Below are positions 8,360 through 17,039 of a stretch of DNA of 64,000 nucleotides, in pieces. A program made the translations under genes and the position numbers. The notes under the pieces are model-generated. The model ran no database searches and had not been told where the DNA came from. It saw nothing but the letters and a program-made list of their open reading frames with translations. Positions within the stretch are counted from its first letter, which is position 1. Every line of letters starts with the position of its first letter. The DNA comes from Ruminococcaceae bacterium UBA794 (GTDB lineage: Bacteria; Bacillota; Clostridia; Oscillospirales; Ruminococcaceae): positions 17,330 to 81,329 of the forward strand of contig DBIU01000015.1 in NCBI GenBank assembly GCA_002304735.1, written 5' to 3'.

Positions 8360-9327
8360 TCCGCTTTGCCCTCCTTTTTCGGTTTAATTCCGCCAAAGGG
8401 CTTCGCCGCGGTAAATCTGTCGATAAGCGGCGTAAGGCAGTTCATCACGAGGATTGAGAACGAAACGCCCTCGGGGTAATTCGCGAACTGTCTGATAAGG
8501 AACGTGATAAGTCCGCAGCCTACCGCGAAAATAATCTTGCCCTTGTCGGTCATCGGAGTTGTGGAGTAGTCGGTCGCCATAAAGAACGCGCCGAGAACAA
8601 GACCGCCGCCCATAACCTGATAAGCGACATAATTGAGGTCGAAGCCGCCGCTTATGAACGACAAAACCGCAACCGTTCCGATGAAGCAAATCGGTGTAAT
8701 CGGTCTGATGACGCCGCGGATTATGAGGTAAATTCCGCCGAGAAGCAGCGCCGCCGTGCAGGTTTCGCCAAGACAGCCGCCGCGAACGCCGAGAAGCATA
8801 TCCATAAGCGAGGGAAGCGAACCTTCGCCCGAAGAAATCACACCGAGCGGCGTTGCGGAAGTCATCGCGTCCGTGCCGCCCTTAAGCCACGCAAACGGCT
8901 CGGTCCAAGTCGTCATAGCCGCGGTAAACGAGAGCATAAGCACAATTCTCGCGGTAATCGCGGGGTTTGCGAAGTTCTGCCCTATACCGCCGAACAGGCA
9001 TTTTACGATAACGATAGCGACAAAACAGCCGATAACCGCCATATAAATCGGCAAATCAACGGGCAGATTGAACGAAAGAATAATTCCCGTCACAATCGCG
9101 GATAAATCCGAAACGGTTCCCGGCTTTTTCACAATTTTGTTGAACAAAAACTCAAAAAGCACGCAGCTAGCCACGCAAACCGCCGTCAAAACAGCCGCCT
9201 TATAGCCGAAAAGCACAATGCTTGCGATAAGCGCGGGACAAAGCGCGATAATCACGTCAAGCATAATATTTTTGGTTGTGCGTGAGCTGCGGATATGAGG
9301 CGACGCCTCAACAAACAATTTATTCAT
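8356..9327 (-). CDS. rnfD: Rnf complex subunit D (membrane, covalent FMN)
   Basis: Membrane subunit of the Rnf complex, member of the RnfD/NqrB family, about 323 residues with nine or so membrane helices. The motif DAMTSATPLG (residues about 155-165) contains the Thr expected to carry covalent FMN. A longer in-frame start exists at 9423 inside rnfC, but GAGGTGG precedes the ATG at 9327 and homologs begin MNKLFVEASPHIRS-like, so 9327 is chosen. It starts 10 nt after rnfC ends. Confidence 0.95.
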   Translation of the reverse strand: MNKLFVEASPHIRSSRTTKNIMLDVIIALCPALIASIVLFGYKAAVLTAVCVASCVLFEFLFNKIVKKPGTVSDLSAIVTGIILSFNLPVDLPIYMAVIGCFVAIVIVKCLFGGIGQNFANPAITARIVLMLSFTAAMTTWTEPFAWLKGGTDAMTSATPLGVISSGEGSLPSLMDMLLGVRGGCLGETCTAALLLGGIYLIIRGVIRPITPICFIGTVAVLSFISGGFDLNYVAYQVMGGGLVLGAFFMATDYSTTPMTDKGKIIFAVGCGLITFLIRQFANYPEGVSFSILVMNCLTPLIDRFTAAKPFGGIKPKKEGKAE

Positions 9328-9337
9328 CACGTCCACC

Positions 9338-10636
9338 TCACTTCTTCGGAGCTGTCGCCGCGCGCAGGAAATCCTTTGCGAGCTGGTTTTTCTCGGCGAG
9401 ATTTCTCTTAGCGGGACAGACAAAGCTGCAAGCTCCGCAGTTCATACAAAGATTTACTTTAAGCCGCTGAAGCTCCTTAACATCGCGCGCGTCGAAAGCC
9501 TGTTCAAGCTCGGTCGGCATAAGATTAGCCGCGCACGCCCTTACGCATCTTCCGCAGCGTATACAAGCCGTGGGCTGAACCGCCGCTGTATCTCCGAAAA
9601 GAAGCACAGCGTTGTTTGTTTTTCCGAGGGGAGTATCGGGGTCGAAAGCGCACGAACCCATCATCGGACCGCCGAGGACGATTCTGTCGGGCTGCTTTCT
9701 CACGTCCGCAAAGCCGACAATGCTGTGAAGCAGCGTTCCAACGGGAATAAAGAAATTCGCGGGATTGTTGACGATATTGCCGTCAATTGTAATTCTGCGG
9801 CGGATAAGCGGAACACCCGTCTTTATGTAGCCATAAATAAATCCCGCCGTAGAAACGTTCATAACCATACAGCCAACGTCCGAAGGAAGCTTTCCTTCCT
9901 CGACGACGCGTCCCGTAAGCGAATGAACAAGCACCTTTTCAGCGCCCTGAGGATACGCGCCGGGAAGCTTCTGAACTTTTATGTTCGGATAACGCACGCA
10001 AAGCTTCGTGAGCTTGTCGATAGCGTTGAGCTTATCCTCCTCGATACCGATAATCGCCTTCGGAATTTCAAGCTTTCTCATAATGAGGTCAATTCCCGCG
10101 AGAACATTGTCGGAATTTTCCATAAGCTCGCGGTAATCGCTTGTGATATACGGCTCGCACTCTGCGCCGTTAAGGAGAAGATACTCGATTTTCACCTTTT
10201 CGCGGTCATAGGCGAGCTTAACGTGCGTTGGGAAACCCGCGCCGCCAAGTCCAACTGCGCCGCTCTCGCGCACAGCCTTGATGAAATCCTCGCGCGAGTC
10301 GATTTTCGGCGGCTCAAGCTCCTCGAACATCTCGTTTTTGTTGTCGTTTTCGATAACGACGGTCTTGCACAACCGGCCGGCAACGCTCATAACGTCGCGT
10401 ATTTCCTTAACGACGCCGCTTACCGAAGCGTGAATGGGCGCGGACATAAAAGCCTCGCTGTCGCCTATTTTCTGACCCATTTTCACCTTATCGCCGACAG
10501 CGACGCAAGGCTCGCAGGGAGCGCCGATATGCTGTGCCATACTTATGGCGACAACTTCGGGCGCGGGAATTTTTCTCGTCGACTGCTCGGACGACGCGCT
10601 GAAATGCGGAAGTCTGACAGAATGCAGCTTTGACAA
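9338..10636 (-). CDS. rnfC: Rnf complex subunit C (NADH/ferredoxin side)
   Basis: Soluble subunit that binds NADH/FMN and two [4Fe-4S] clusters, first gene of the operon, 432 residues. Visible features: the N-terminal barrel-sandwich region with HIGAPCEPCVAVGDKV, the glycine-rich GGAGFPTHVKL nucleotide-binding segment, and two ferredoxin motifs CIRCGRCVRACAANLMP and CMNCGACSFVCPAKR. The start is a TTG (10634-10636); an in-frame TGA two codons upstream excludes any longer form, and AAAGGAATGG supplies a ribosome site. It is preceded by the hairpin element at 10672-10823. Confidence 0.95.
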   Translation of the reverse strand: MSKLHSVRLPHFSASSEQSTRKIPAPEVVAISMAQHIGAPCEPCVAVGDKVKMGQKIGDSEAFMSAPIHASVSGVVKEIRDVMSVAGRLCKTVVIENDNKNEMFEELEPPKIDSREDFIKAVRESGAVGLGGAGFPTHVKLAYDREKVKIEYLLLNGAECEPYITSDYRELMENSDNVLAGIDLIMRKLEIPKAIIGIEEDKLNAIDKLTKLCVRYPNIKVQKLPGAYPQGAEKVLVHSLTGRVVEEGKLPSDVGCMVMNVSTAGFIYGYIKTGVPLIRRRITIDGNIVNNPANFFIPVGTLLHSIVGFADVRKQPDRIVLGGPMMGSCAFDPDTPLGKTNNAVLLFGDTAAVQPTACIRCGRCVRACAANLMPTELEQAFDARDVKELQRLKVNLCMNCGACSFVCPAKRNLAEKNQLAKDFLRAATAPKK

Positions 10637-10671
10637 AATTCACCATTCCTTTCAATTGTTTTACAGTGGGT

Positions 10672-10823
10672 CACCTCTAAAAACCTTGTTTGAGTGAAAA
10701 TGCGCATAGCACGCCAACTGCTTCGGCAAGTCTCCTCGTAAGGCATACAGCCTTACTTCGTCGGCTTTTCTCGCATTAGGCGCACTCTACCCATTTTCAC
10801 TTTTCAAACCGGTTTTTGAGGTT
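10672..10823. repeat. Long imperfect hairpin element upstream of rnfC
   Basis: Outer arms of about 30 bp (10672-10703 and 10789-10823) pair imperfectly, with shared blocks ACCTC, AAAAACC and GTGAAAATG. Inside is a second stem (GCCAAC near 10713 with GTCGGC near 10761) and a perfect inner stem TAAGGC-ATACA-GCCTTA (10739-10755). The nested stems fit either a palindromic MITE-like repeat or a structured RNA. It lies between the terminator at 10856 and rnfC, so on the minus strand it could be the rnf leader. I see no second copy in this window. Confidence 0.6.
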
Positions 10824-10855
10824 CCCAGAATAAAACCTGTTTTACTCAAAACTTA

Positions 10856-10881
10856 ACCCGCCGCTTGACCAAACGGCGGGT
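10856..10881 (-). terminator. Terminator after the ATPase gene
   Basis: Arms ACCCGCCG (10856-10863) and CGGCGGGT (10874-10881) form a perfect GC-rich 8-bp stem, followed on the minus strand by TAAGTTTTGAG. It lies 27 nt past the stop of the GHKL ATPase gene. Confidence 0.65.
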
Positions 10882-10907
10882 CTTGATAGCAGATATTATG
10901 CGAAAAA

Positions 10908-13900
10908 TCACATTTCAAGCGCTCCGAAATCCATATCCTGTTCTTCCTCGCCAACCATAGGCTCGGTTTTCGGGCGATTATTGGGGCGCTTATCGGGAAC
11001 GCTCGGCGCGTCCTTGCGCTCGGCGGGATTTGTCGGCTGAACCGTCGGAACCTCCGTGCGCTGCTGAACGGGCTTTTTCTCCTCCGCAGACTGACGCGGC
11101 GCGGGAGCGGGATTTGTGTTGTCCTCAAACCACTTTGCAGCCATCATCGGCGAAAGAACCACGTCAAACGTTTCGGGAGCGCCGTCATAAACGGTTTCGA
11201 GAACTGTGTTGCCCTTCTTATCCGGCTCGCAGACGTCATAGCTTACCTGCTTGCGGTATTTAATGCGGACATAGAGAAATTCGGGCGGAATAACGTCGAC
11301 TTCCTTAACTTCCTCAAGCCACAGGAACGGGCTCATACCGCCGATTGAAATATCGTCGATAAGCCACCCCGCGACAGCGGCAGCGTCGTTTCTGCACAAA
11401 TAGAGCGAGAACCTAAACTTCTTCTCTTTGTCGTCGTCGATAATACCGACTGAAATCGTCTTAACAACAAAGCTGTTGAGAACGCCCGTTTCATAGCCGC
11501 AGCACGGACAAATTCCGCCGTAGCCGTAAAGCTTCGCGTTTATATCGCGCGCGAAATAATATCCGTAAACTCTGGGATTGAGGCGCTCATATGGAGCAAT
11601 TCTCCTCACTTCTCTGAGCATATAGTCAAACTCATTGCGCTTGATTGAAGGCACGGGCTTGAAATAATACGGCATCTGGTCGATGAGAACAAGGTTGGGG
11701 TCCTCTGTTCCCGAGTAAAGGTTGTGAAGCAGGTTGTTGTTCTCACCCGTAAGGAGGAACTCGACATATCCCGCATATTTCGCCTTTGAAAGGCCGTCGC
11801 GCAGGATAATGTATCTCGCGGATTTCTCCGCGTCCGCCTTAGCGATGGGCGCGTCCATACCGACAATCTTCATCAGCCTGTTGTTCGCGTCAAGGAGAGC
11901 AATCTTGTCAATTCCGAGGTCGCAGACGAAGATTTTCTTAAGCATAGCCTCGACGGCGACGGCTGACTTACATTCGGGCAGCGCCGACATAATATCCTCC
12001 GGGTCGAAAGTAAATCTTCCCGAGGAATAGTTGAAGTCGAACACGCGTCCGTTAAACAGCCCGCTTTCAATCAGCGAATAAACATCTCCGACGATTTCAA
12101 GCAAATCGCTGTTGGTGATATTCGGGGGAATCATAAACTGCTTTCGGTAAACGGAGAAGCGATAGCGCTTGTTTATATCGAGCGTGAGGTTAATCTCGCC
12201 GCCCTGGCGCTTAACCTCCTTGAGGAACGTTATGGTATCCTTTCCTATCGTGAAGGAGTTTACCATAAGCGTAACGACCTGATTGAAAATCTGATGATTT
12301 TCAAATCTCATCTCGTGCGCCTCAAGGACGTCGCAAGCCTTTTTGAGGTTCTTTATGTTGATTTTTGAGATTTCAAACTGAATTTGAGCTGTTCCGGAGG
12401 TAATCACGAACTGGAAGTATTTCATCGCAATTCTGTAATTCTCGCCGAACATCTCGTCAACAACGGCAAATGCGTCTGCGAGGGAATTTTCGTCCTCGAC
12501 CATACCGTTCTTGATGCAGTCGTCAAGCTTCAGGCTGATTATGCTCTTAAAGCCCGCGCCAAGCTCATAATCCTTGACTCTCTTGCCGCCGTCGGACGCC
12601 ATAAGGAACTCTTTCCCGTCCTTGTAGAACTTATAGAGATATTCCTCGCCGCCCTCGTCCGTTCCGGGGACGTCCCAGCGATACTTTGCAAGAAGCGCGT
12701 GGTTAACGTCCTTGCCGTACCAGCTGTTCATCTGCTCGATATCCTGTTCGAGAGCCTTTCTTGCGCTTCCGTCCTCGTGTTCCTCCTTGGAAACGTTGGT
12801 GCGCTCGGTGAAATAGCCGTTCCTGCGGACAGCCTCGAAATTAACAGGCTCGCTTCCGTCGGGGAAAACGATGGAAACGCTGTTTCCGAATTTCTCGCGC
12901 AGACCCTTTACAATCGTGCTTGTATTCACATAATTGTAGAAGAACTTGAAAACGTACTGCTTGGGGCTGAGCATATAGTAGCCCGGCATATTCGGGTTTT
13001 CCGGCATATCGAGTACAAACAGATGCTTATATTCCTCGGCAACCGTGAGAATACCATGCTCAATTTTTTCCGCGCATTTTTCAAGCGAGTCGTACTTGAT
13101 GCCCGAGCGGTTGTTTGTAATATATTTATTAGGAACGGATACGAAAAATGCCGAAAGCTTTTCGTCGACAAAATCGGGGCTTTCCGCCTTAACGAAGCCG
13201 GTAAGCTCGAAAGTCGAGAAATAGTTGTATTTCGACATCAAAACCTTTCCCGCTTCAACCTTTGCGCCGGAAATAGCGTAAGGAACGAGATAAGTGAAAC
13301 CGTCGTATTCCGCGCTGATAAAGTCCGCGACGCTCTTTCCGTTTTCGGAGAAGCGAACCTTGCGGATATCTTCGGGAGTACGCTGATGATGCTGAATTTT
13401 ATAGACGACTTCGGGCTTGCCGTAGTTGATTACGGCAATGTTAAACGCTCTGTCAACACATTCTTCCTCGTCAGTCGACTTGAGATTTTTCTTTCTGATA
13501 AACGCAAAGCAAAGGTCCACCATATTGATGTAAGAACCCTTTTTGCTTGTAAGCGTAACAAGATTTTCGTGAAGAGCCGCCTGCTCGTTTTCGGGGAGCG
13601 CGAAAATAATCTCCGTGTGATTAAACTGATTGCCGTTAAGCTCAAGTTCGCGCACCTTAAGAGTACCCTCGTCGTTGACAACGCGCAGCGAATAGGTATT
13701 CGAGCGCATCTTAAACCAATCGACGTTTGTGAAAACGCTCTTTGCGCCCAAACCGAAACGCCCCTCGCGCTTTCTGTCGCCGTCGTTTCTGCCGACGGAG
13801 AGATAGTAGAACATCTGTTCAAGCCTAAATCCCGTTTCGTTGTAGGTGAGCTTGACCTGACCCTCGTCGAGGAACTCAATCATCACCTTGATGTTCGGCT

Positions 13901-14171
13901 CGTCGTAATCGCAGCCGAACACGTTCTGAAGCAATTCGCGGATAATGGACTCGCGCGGATAATCCTTTGCAAGTCCCGCCATATTAATAGCGCCGCGGCC
14001 TGCGTACATATTGTTGAAATAATCCTTGAACAAATCGCTTTCAAGCTCGCCCGAACGCACCTTGCCGTCGATTTCGCTTACGACAGCCTTAACGCCGTCC
14101 TTATCGCCGGCGGTATTTCGCTCGAAGAAATCGCCGAGCAGCTTTTCAACCGTTTCATAGCCTTCGCTCAT
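10908..14171 (-). CDS. HSP90-like (GHKL) ATPase, large protein of unknown role
   Basis: 1087 residues. Residues about 70-160 hold a GHKL ATP-binding fold: N-box RESIIRELLQN (Glu79, Asn83), a G1-like motif YNETGF (110-115, in place of the usual DxGxG), and the lid motif GRFGLGAKSVF (137-147). This layout resembles the sacsin/HSP90/MORC-type ATPases rather than histidine kinases. The middle 500 residues show no family I recognise. Around residues 890-905 a CPCCGYE pair could belong to a zinc site. The last about 75 residues are a Pro/Glu-rich disordered tail. GAGGGG sits upstream of the ATG at 14171. It is the second gene of a unit with the helicase-like gene 72 nt upstream. Function unknown; nucleic-acid quality control or defence is inference only. 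Confidence 0.75.
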   Translation of the reverse strand: MSEGYETVEKLLGDFFERNTAGDKDGVKAVVSEIDGKVRSGELESDLFKDYFNNMYAGRGAINMAGLAKDYPRESIIRELLQNVFGCDYDEPNIKVMIEFLDEGQVKLTYNETGFRLEQMFYYLSVGRNDGDRKREGRFGLGAKSVFTNVDWFKMRSNTYSLRVVNDEGTLKVRELELNGNQFNHTEIIFALPENEQAALHENLVTLTSKKGSYINMVDLCFAFIRKKNLKSTDEEECVDRAFNIAVINYGKPEVVYKIQHHQRTPEDIRKVRFSENGKSVADFISAEYDGFTYLVPYAISGAKVEAGKVLMSKYNYFSTFELTGFVKAESPDFVDEKLSAFFVSVPNKYITNNRSGIKYDSLEKCAEKIEHGILTVAEEYKHLFVLDMPENPNMPGYYMLSPKQYVFKFFYNYVNTSTIVKGLREKFGNSVSIVFPDGSEPVNFEAVRRNGYFTERTNVSKEEHEDGSARKALEQDIEQMNSWYGKDVNHALLAKYRWDVPGTDEGGEEYLYKFYKDGKEFLMASDGGKRVKDYELGAGFKSIISLKLDDCIKNGMVEDENSLADAFAVVDEMFGENYRIAMKYFQFVITSGTAQIQFEISKINIKNLKKACDVLEAHEMRFENHQIFNQVVTLMVNSFTIGKDTITFLKEVKRQGGEINLTLDINKRYRFSVYRKQFMIPPNITNSDLLEIVGDVYSLIESGLFNGRVFDFNYSSGRFTFDPEDIMSALPECKSAVAVEAMLKKIFVCDLGIDKIALLDANNRLMKIVGMDAPIAKADAEKSARYIILRDGLSKAKYAGYVEFLLTGENNNLLHNLYSGTEDPNLVLIDQMPYYFKPVPSIKRNEFDYMLREVRRIAPYERLNPRVYGYYFARDINAKLYGYGGICPCCGYETGVLNSFVVKTISVGIIDDDKEKKFRFSLYLCRNDAAAVAGWLIDDISIGGMSPFLWLEEVKEVDVIPPEFLYVRIKYRKQVSYDVCEPDKKGNTVLETVYDGAPETFDVVLSPMMAAKWFEDNTNPAPAPRQSAEEKKPVQQRTEVPTVQPTNPAERKDAPSVPDKRPNNRPKTEPMVGEEEQDMDFGALEM

Positions 14172-14243
14172 TACAAAACCCCTCTTCTCCGCGCTGTTTC
14201 TCGGATAGTCCCGCGCGGAAGGTTAATCTGCGGCAATTTGCCG

Positions 14244-16196
14244 TTAAATTCCGTCGTTATAAATTTTGATATAATCCTTGAAAGTGTGGTCGGAATCCTG
14301 TTCCTTTGCGCGATATTTCCATATGCCGTAAAGGACGGGATATTGAATACAGTCGTTAAGTTCGGAGATTTCCTGTTTAATTTTAAGGTGGAAATCATCG
14401 CCCTTGTGAAGCTCGTCAATCTGCGCTTTGCCGTCTGCAAGACCGCCGACAGCTTCCTTGGCGAACGGGAGATTGAGATAGCTTTCGCTGCCGAAAGAAG
14501 CGGCGGCTTCCGCGAGCCTCTTGGGCTTCTGAAGCGCTTCGTCCCTGCCGACGACGCAAAGTCCGCTTACTCCGTTAACGGCGGCGGTAATCTCGGCAGC
14601 CTGCGAGCTGTCAGAAAGACCGAAAAGCCTGTAAATCTCTCTGAGCTTATCGTCCGCAAATTCATTAAGCTGCTTTGCAGTTGTAATCTCGGAGGTTTCC
14701 GGGAAGATATACTCAATTTTAACTCTCTTTATGAGGTCCGCGCAGTTTTCAACCTCGCTTGAATAGCCCTTGAGATATCTCAAATCCTTGATAAGATTGC
14801 AGACGATATCGCCCTTTTCCTTGATATCGAGAAGAATATTTCTCGTGGGAAGCTCGTCGCAGAAGCCCTCTCCGAGCTTGAGGAACAGCGTCTTTTCAAG
14901 CATCGGCGTATCGAAAACGCCGTTTTTGTCGCGGAAAAGGATAAACTTTCTCTTTGCCTCGTTTTCCGAACCGTGACGCGTCATTCTTCTTTCGAGAACC
15001 GCGGGAGAAGCCGGAAGCTCGTAGTTAAAGACGTAATTTACGTTATCGGGACCGTCCACAAACGTTCCGAGCATATCCGTGCCGATTGTAATTTTCGCCA
15101 TTTCATCGTCGCAGCGGTTTGTGAGCTTTCTCTTGATAGCGCCGGAAATTACAAGCTCGCCTCTCATCACGTTAACGTCCGCTCCATAAACGCAGACAAG
15201 CGCTTTTCTGAGGTACTCGACTGTGTTTTTATTGCAGCAGTAAATCATAATCCGCGCGTTAACGTCGCCCGCGAGGATATCCTCAATCGACTTCATAAGC
15301 GCGTCAAGCTTCATATCAAAAGCCCTCAAGTCCTCAACGTCAGAGCGCGAGAAGAAAGGCTTGAGATAGATTTTCTTTTCCTTTTCGTTCTTATCGCAGT
15401 CGTATTGCTCAAAAACATTTCCGCCCGCGCTGTACGAAGGAAGTCCTGTTTTAAGGTCGATTTTTCTGCGGAAATATGTAAGAACGGATTCATCAAAGCC
15501 ATAATCCACAAACGAAACGTCGCGGCTAAATTCCCCGTAGACCTCGCCCGCGAAATACCGCATAACGGGGCTGTTTTCGGAGAGCGCGCAGACCGACTCG
15601 TCAAGGTCGAGGCTGTTTGCCGCGGAAGCCTTTTTCTCATCCGCCAAAACGCTCTTGACAAGCTCGGAAATTTCGGTTTTGTCGTTTCTGTTTCTTGCGG
15701 GAAACGGCGCGTTAATAAGCAGTTTATCGCTCTTCCAGAGGATATTTTTCCGATAATCCGAATAAAACGGAACGTCCGTCGAAAGCTCCTCGTCGATGAT
15801 GATGAGGTTCCACTTAAAGTGGCTTCCCGCCTTGCGTTTGAGTACGTTATCGCCGAAAAGCGTTTCACGCGAAATCAGATAAAGACCCGCGCTTTCCTCG
15901 TAGAAATAGAGAAGCGAGTTAGCCGCGCCGGAAATCATTTTGAAATCCGCGCCGACGCTTGTGACGAGAAATCTGTACCAATTGTACATTTCGCTTTGGC
16001 GTGTAACTATGAGGATATTCGGAGACTCCTGTTCCGCGAGAACATCATAGACGCAAAGCGCGGATTTTGTGTATTTTTCCGAGCCGAACTCACCGCAGTT
16101 AAGGGCGAACCCGAATTTTCTGAGTTTTTCCGCCGCGGCGAGATTAGCCGCCGACAAGTTCAGACCGCCAAGCGGTAGCCATTTAATGTTGGTCAA
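14244..16196 (-). CDS. SNF2/RapA-like helicase with degenerate motifs
   Basis: About 650 residues, with two RecA-like halves recognisable by motif order. Motif I region CGEFGSEKYTKSA (residues 34-46) stands where DEMGLGKTIQA is expected and lacks a proper GKT loop. Motif II is IIIDEEL. The motif III position reads LLINAPFPARN. Motifs IV-VI read IMIYCCNK, ITIGTDMLGTFVDG, and FNYELPASPAVLERRMTRHG, close in layout to SNF2/RapA proteins but with altered catalytic residues. It may therefore be a pseudo-helicase or bind DNA without ATP-driven movement. An open frame extends to a TTG at 16256, but the -10 box ends only a few bases upstream of it. The TTG at 16196 behind a G-rich ribosome site is preferred. 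It is first gene of the unit with the GHKL ATPase. Confidence 0.7.
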   Translation of the reverse strand: MTNIKWLPLGGLNLSAANLAAAEKLRKFGFALNCGEFGSEKYTKSALCVYDVLAEQESPNILIVTRQSEMYNWYRFLVTSVGADFKMISGAANSLLYFYEESAGLYLISRETLFGDNVLKRKAGSHFKWNLIIIDEELSTDVPFYSDYRKNILWKSDKLLINAPFPARNRNDKTEISELVKSVLADEKKASAANSLDLDESVCALSENSPVMRYFAGEVYGEFSRDVSFVDYGFDESVLTYFRRKIDLKTGLPSYSAGGNVFEQYDCDKNEKEKKIYLKPFFSRSDVEDLRAFDMKLDALMKSIEDILAGDVNARIMIYCCNKNTVEYLRKALVCVYGADVNVMRGELVISGAIKRKLTNRCDDEMAKITIGTDMLGTFVDGPDNVNYVFNYELPASPAVLERRMTRHGSENEAKRKFILFRDKNGVFDTPMLEKTLFLKLGEGFCDELPTRNILLDIKEKGDIVCNLIKDLRYLKGYSSEVENCADLIKRVKIEYIFPETSEITTAKQLNEFADDKLREIYRLFGLSDSSQAAEITAAVNGVSGLCVVGRDEALQKPKRLAEAAASFGSESYLNLPFAKEAVGGLADGKAQIDELHKGDDFHLKIKQEISELNDCIQYPVLYGIWKYRAKEQDSDHTFKDYIKIYNDGI

Positions 16197-16261
16197 AATA
16201 ACGCACCCCCGTAGGAAATCGGACAATCCGCCGACCCCGAAAATATTTTGATACAATTATA

Positions 16262-16290
16262 ATTATACACCAATTATTCAATTATTACAA
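16262..16290 (-). promoter_or_regulatory. Promoter of the helicase/ATPase unit
   Basis: Minus strand: -35 TTGTAA (16285-16290), 17-bp spacer, -10 TATAAT (16262-16267). Transcription would begin close to 16256, which argues against the TTG start at 16256. Confidence 0.75.
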
Positions 16291-16470
16291 GTATGTCAAA
16301 ACCCCTAATGTTAGAAAAAAATTAAAGACAATTTTGTTTATTTTGCACAAAAATGCCCAAAATCAAGCATAAAGCTTCCGAATTATATAATATTTTAAGT
16401 AATAAAGGAAAATTATCTTCCAAAAGCAGGAAATATTCTCATACAGAGAAAATAACGGGCGAAATTTCCA
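16291..16470. other. AT-rich spacer between divergent promoters
   Basis: This spacer separates the minus-strand promoter at 16262-16290 from the plus-strand promoter at 16471. It is very A/T-rich with scattered poly-A tracts. I see no gene or RNA in it. Confidence 0.6.
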
Positions 16471-16499
16471 TTGAATAAAACCCGAAAACCTGCTAAAAT
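16471..16499 (+). promoter_or_regulatory. Promoter of the HD-domain gene
   Basis: -35 TTGAAT (16471-16476), 17-bp spacer, -10 TAAAAT (16494-16499), about 45 nt before the ATG at 16545. Confidence 0.65.
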
Positions 16500-16544
16500 T
16501 AAGGCAGCACAAATTTTACACTTAACAAAGCGGAGTTGATAAAA

Positions 16545-17039
16545 ATGCTGAAAGCGGTGCTTTCGAGAAAAAACATAGCGGAAAACGCGGAATTTTACGG
16601 CTGTATAAGCGACCTGCTTGCAAGCGCGAGCGTAGAGCGTCTGAAGGATTATTCTCATCATCTCGGAACAAGCCGTTTCCAGCACTGCCTGAACGTATCC
16701 TACTACAACTTTCTGATATGCAAAAAGCTTGGGCTAAACGCGCGTTCGGGCGCAAGAGCGGGGCTTCTTCACGATTTTTTCTTCTACAACAGACAGGACC
16801 GCAAAAAGCCTGATTTCAAGGGCGCTCACGTCACGGCTCACCCGATAATCGCGTTCGGCAACGCTTCCGAAGAATTTCCGATAAGCGAGCTTGAGGGAGA
16901 TATGATAGTCTGCCATATGTGGCCGATAACGAAGAATTTCCCACGTCACCGCGAAACGTTTGTGATAACGTTCGTGGACAAATTCTGCGCCGTTGCGGAG
17001 ATAGCGTCAGCCGCGGTAAAACGCAAATCTCACAGATAA
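16545..17039 (+). CDS. HD-domain phosphohydrolase-like protein
   Basis: 164 residues. The HD superfamily metal motif is visible as RFQHCLNVSYYNF (first His), then GLLHDFFFY (His-Asp), then HPIIAF and a later Asp in FVDKFCA. Such proteins hydrolyse nucleotide or phosphate esters; the substrate here is unknown. GGAG at 16532-16535 lies 9 nt before the ATG at 16545; a TTG at 16536 touches the ribosome site and is rejected. The 3' end overlaps the convergent kinase gene by 10 nt (17030-17039). Confidence 0.75.
   Translation: MLKAVLSRKNIAENAEFYGCISDLLASASVERLKDYSHHLGTSRFQHCLNVSYYNFLICKKLGLNARSGARAGLLHDFFFYNRQDRKKPDFKGAHVTAHPIIAFGNASEEFPISELEGDMIVCHMWPITKNFPRHRETFVITFVDKFCAVAEIASAAVKRKSHR

Noticed and set aside
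12384..14762. 792-codon open frame antisense to the GHKL ATPase gene
   Set aside because: Coding signal, ribosome site and motifs are all on the minus strand; the plus frame is open because stop codons are rare in that register.
16194..16256. TTG at 16256 as start of the helicase-like gene
   Set aside because: The -10 box ends 6 nt upstream of it, so it would be at the transcription start; the TTG at 16196 has a ribosome site.
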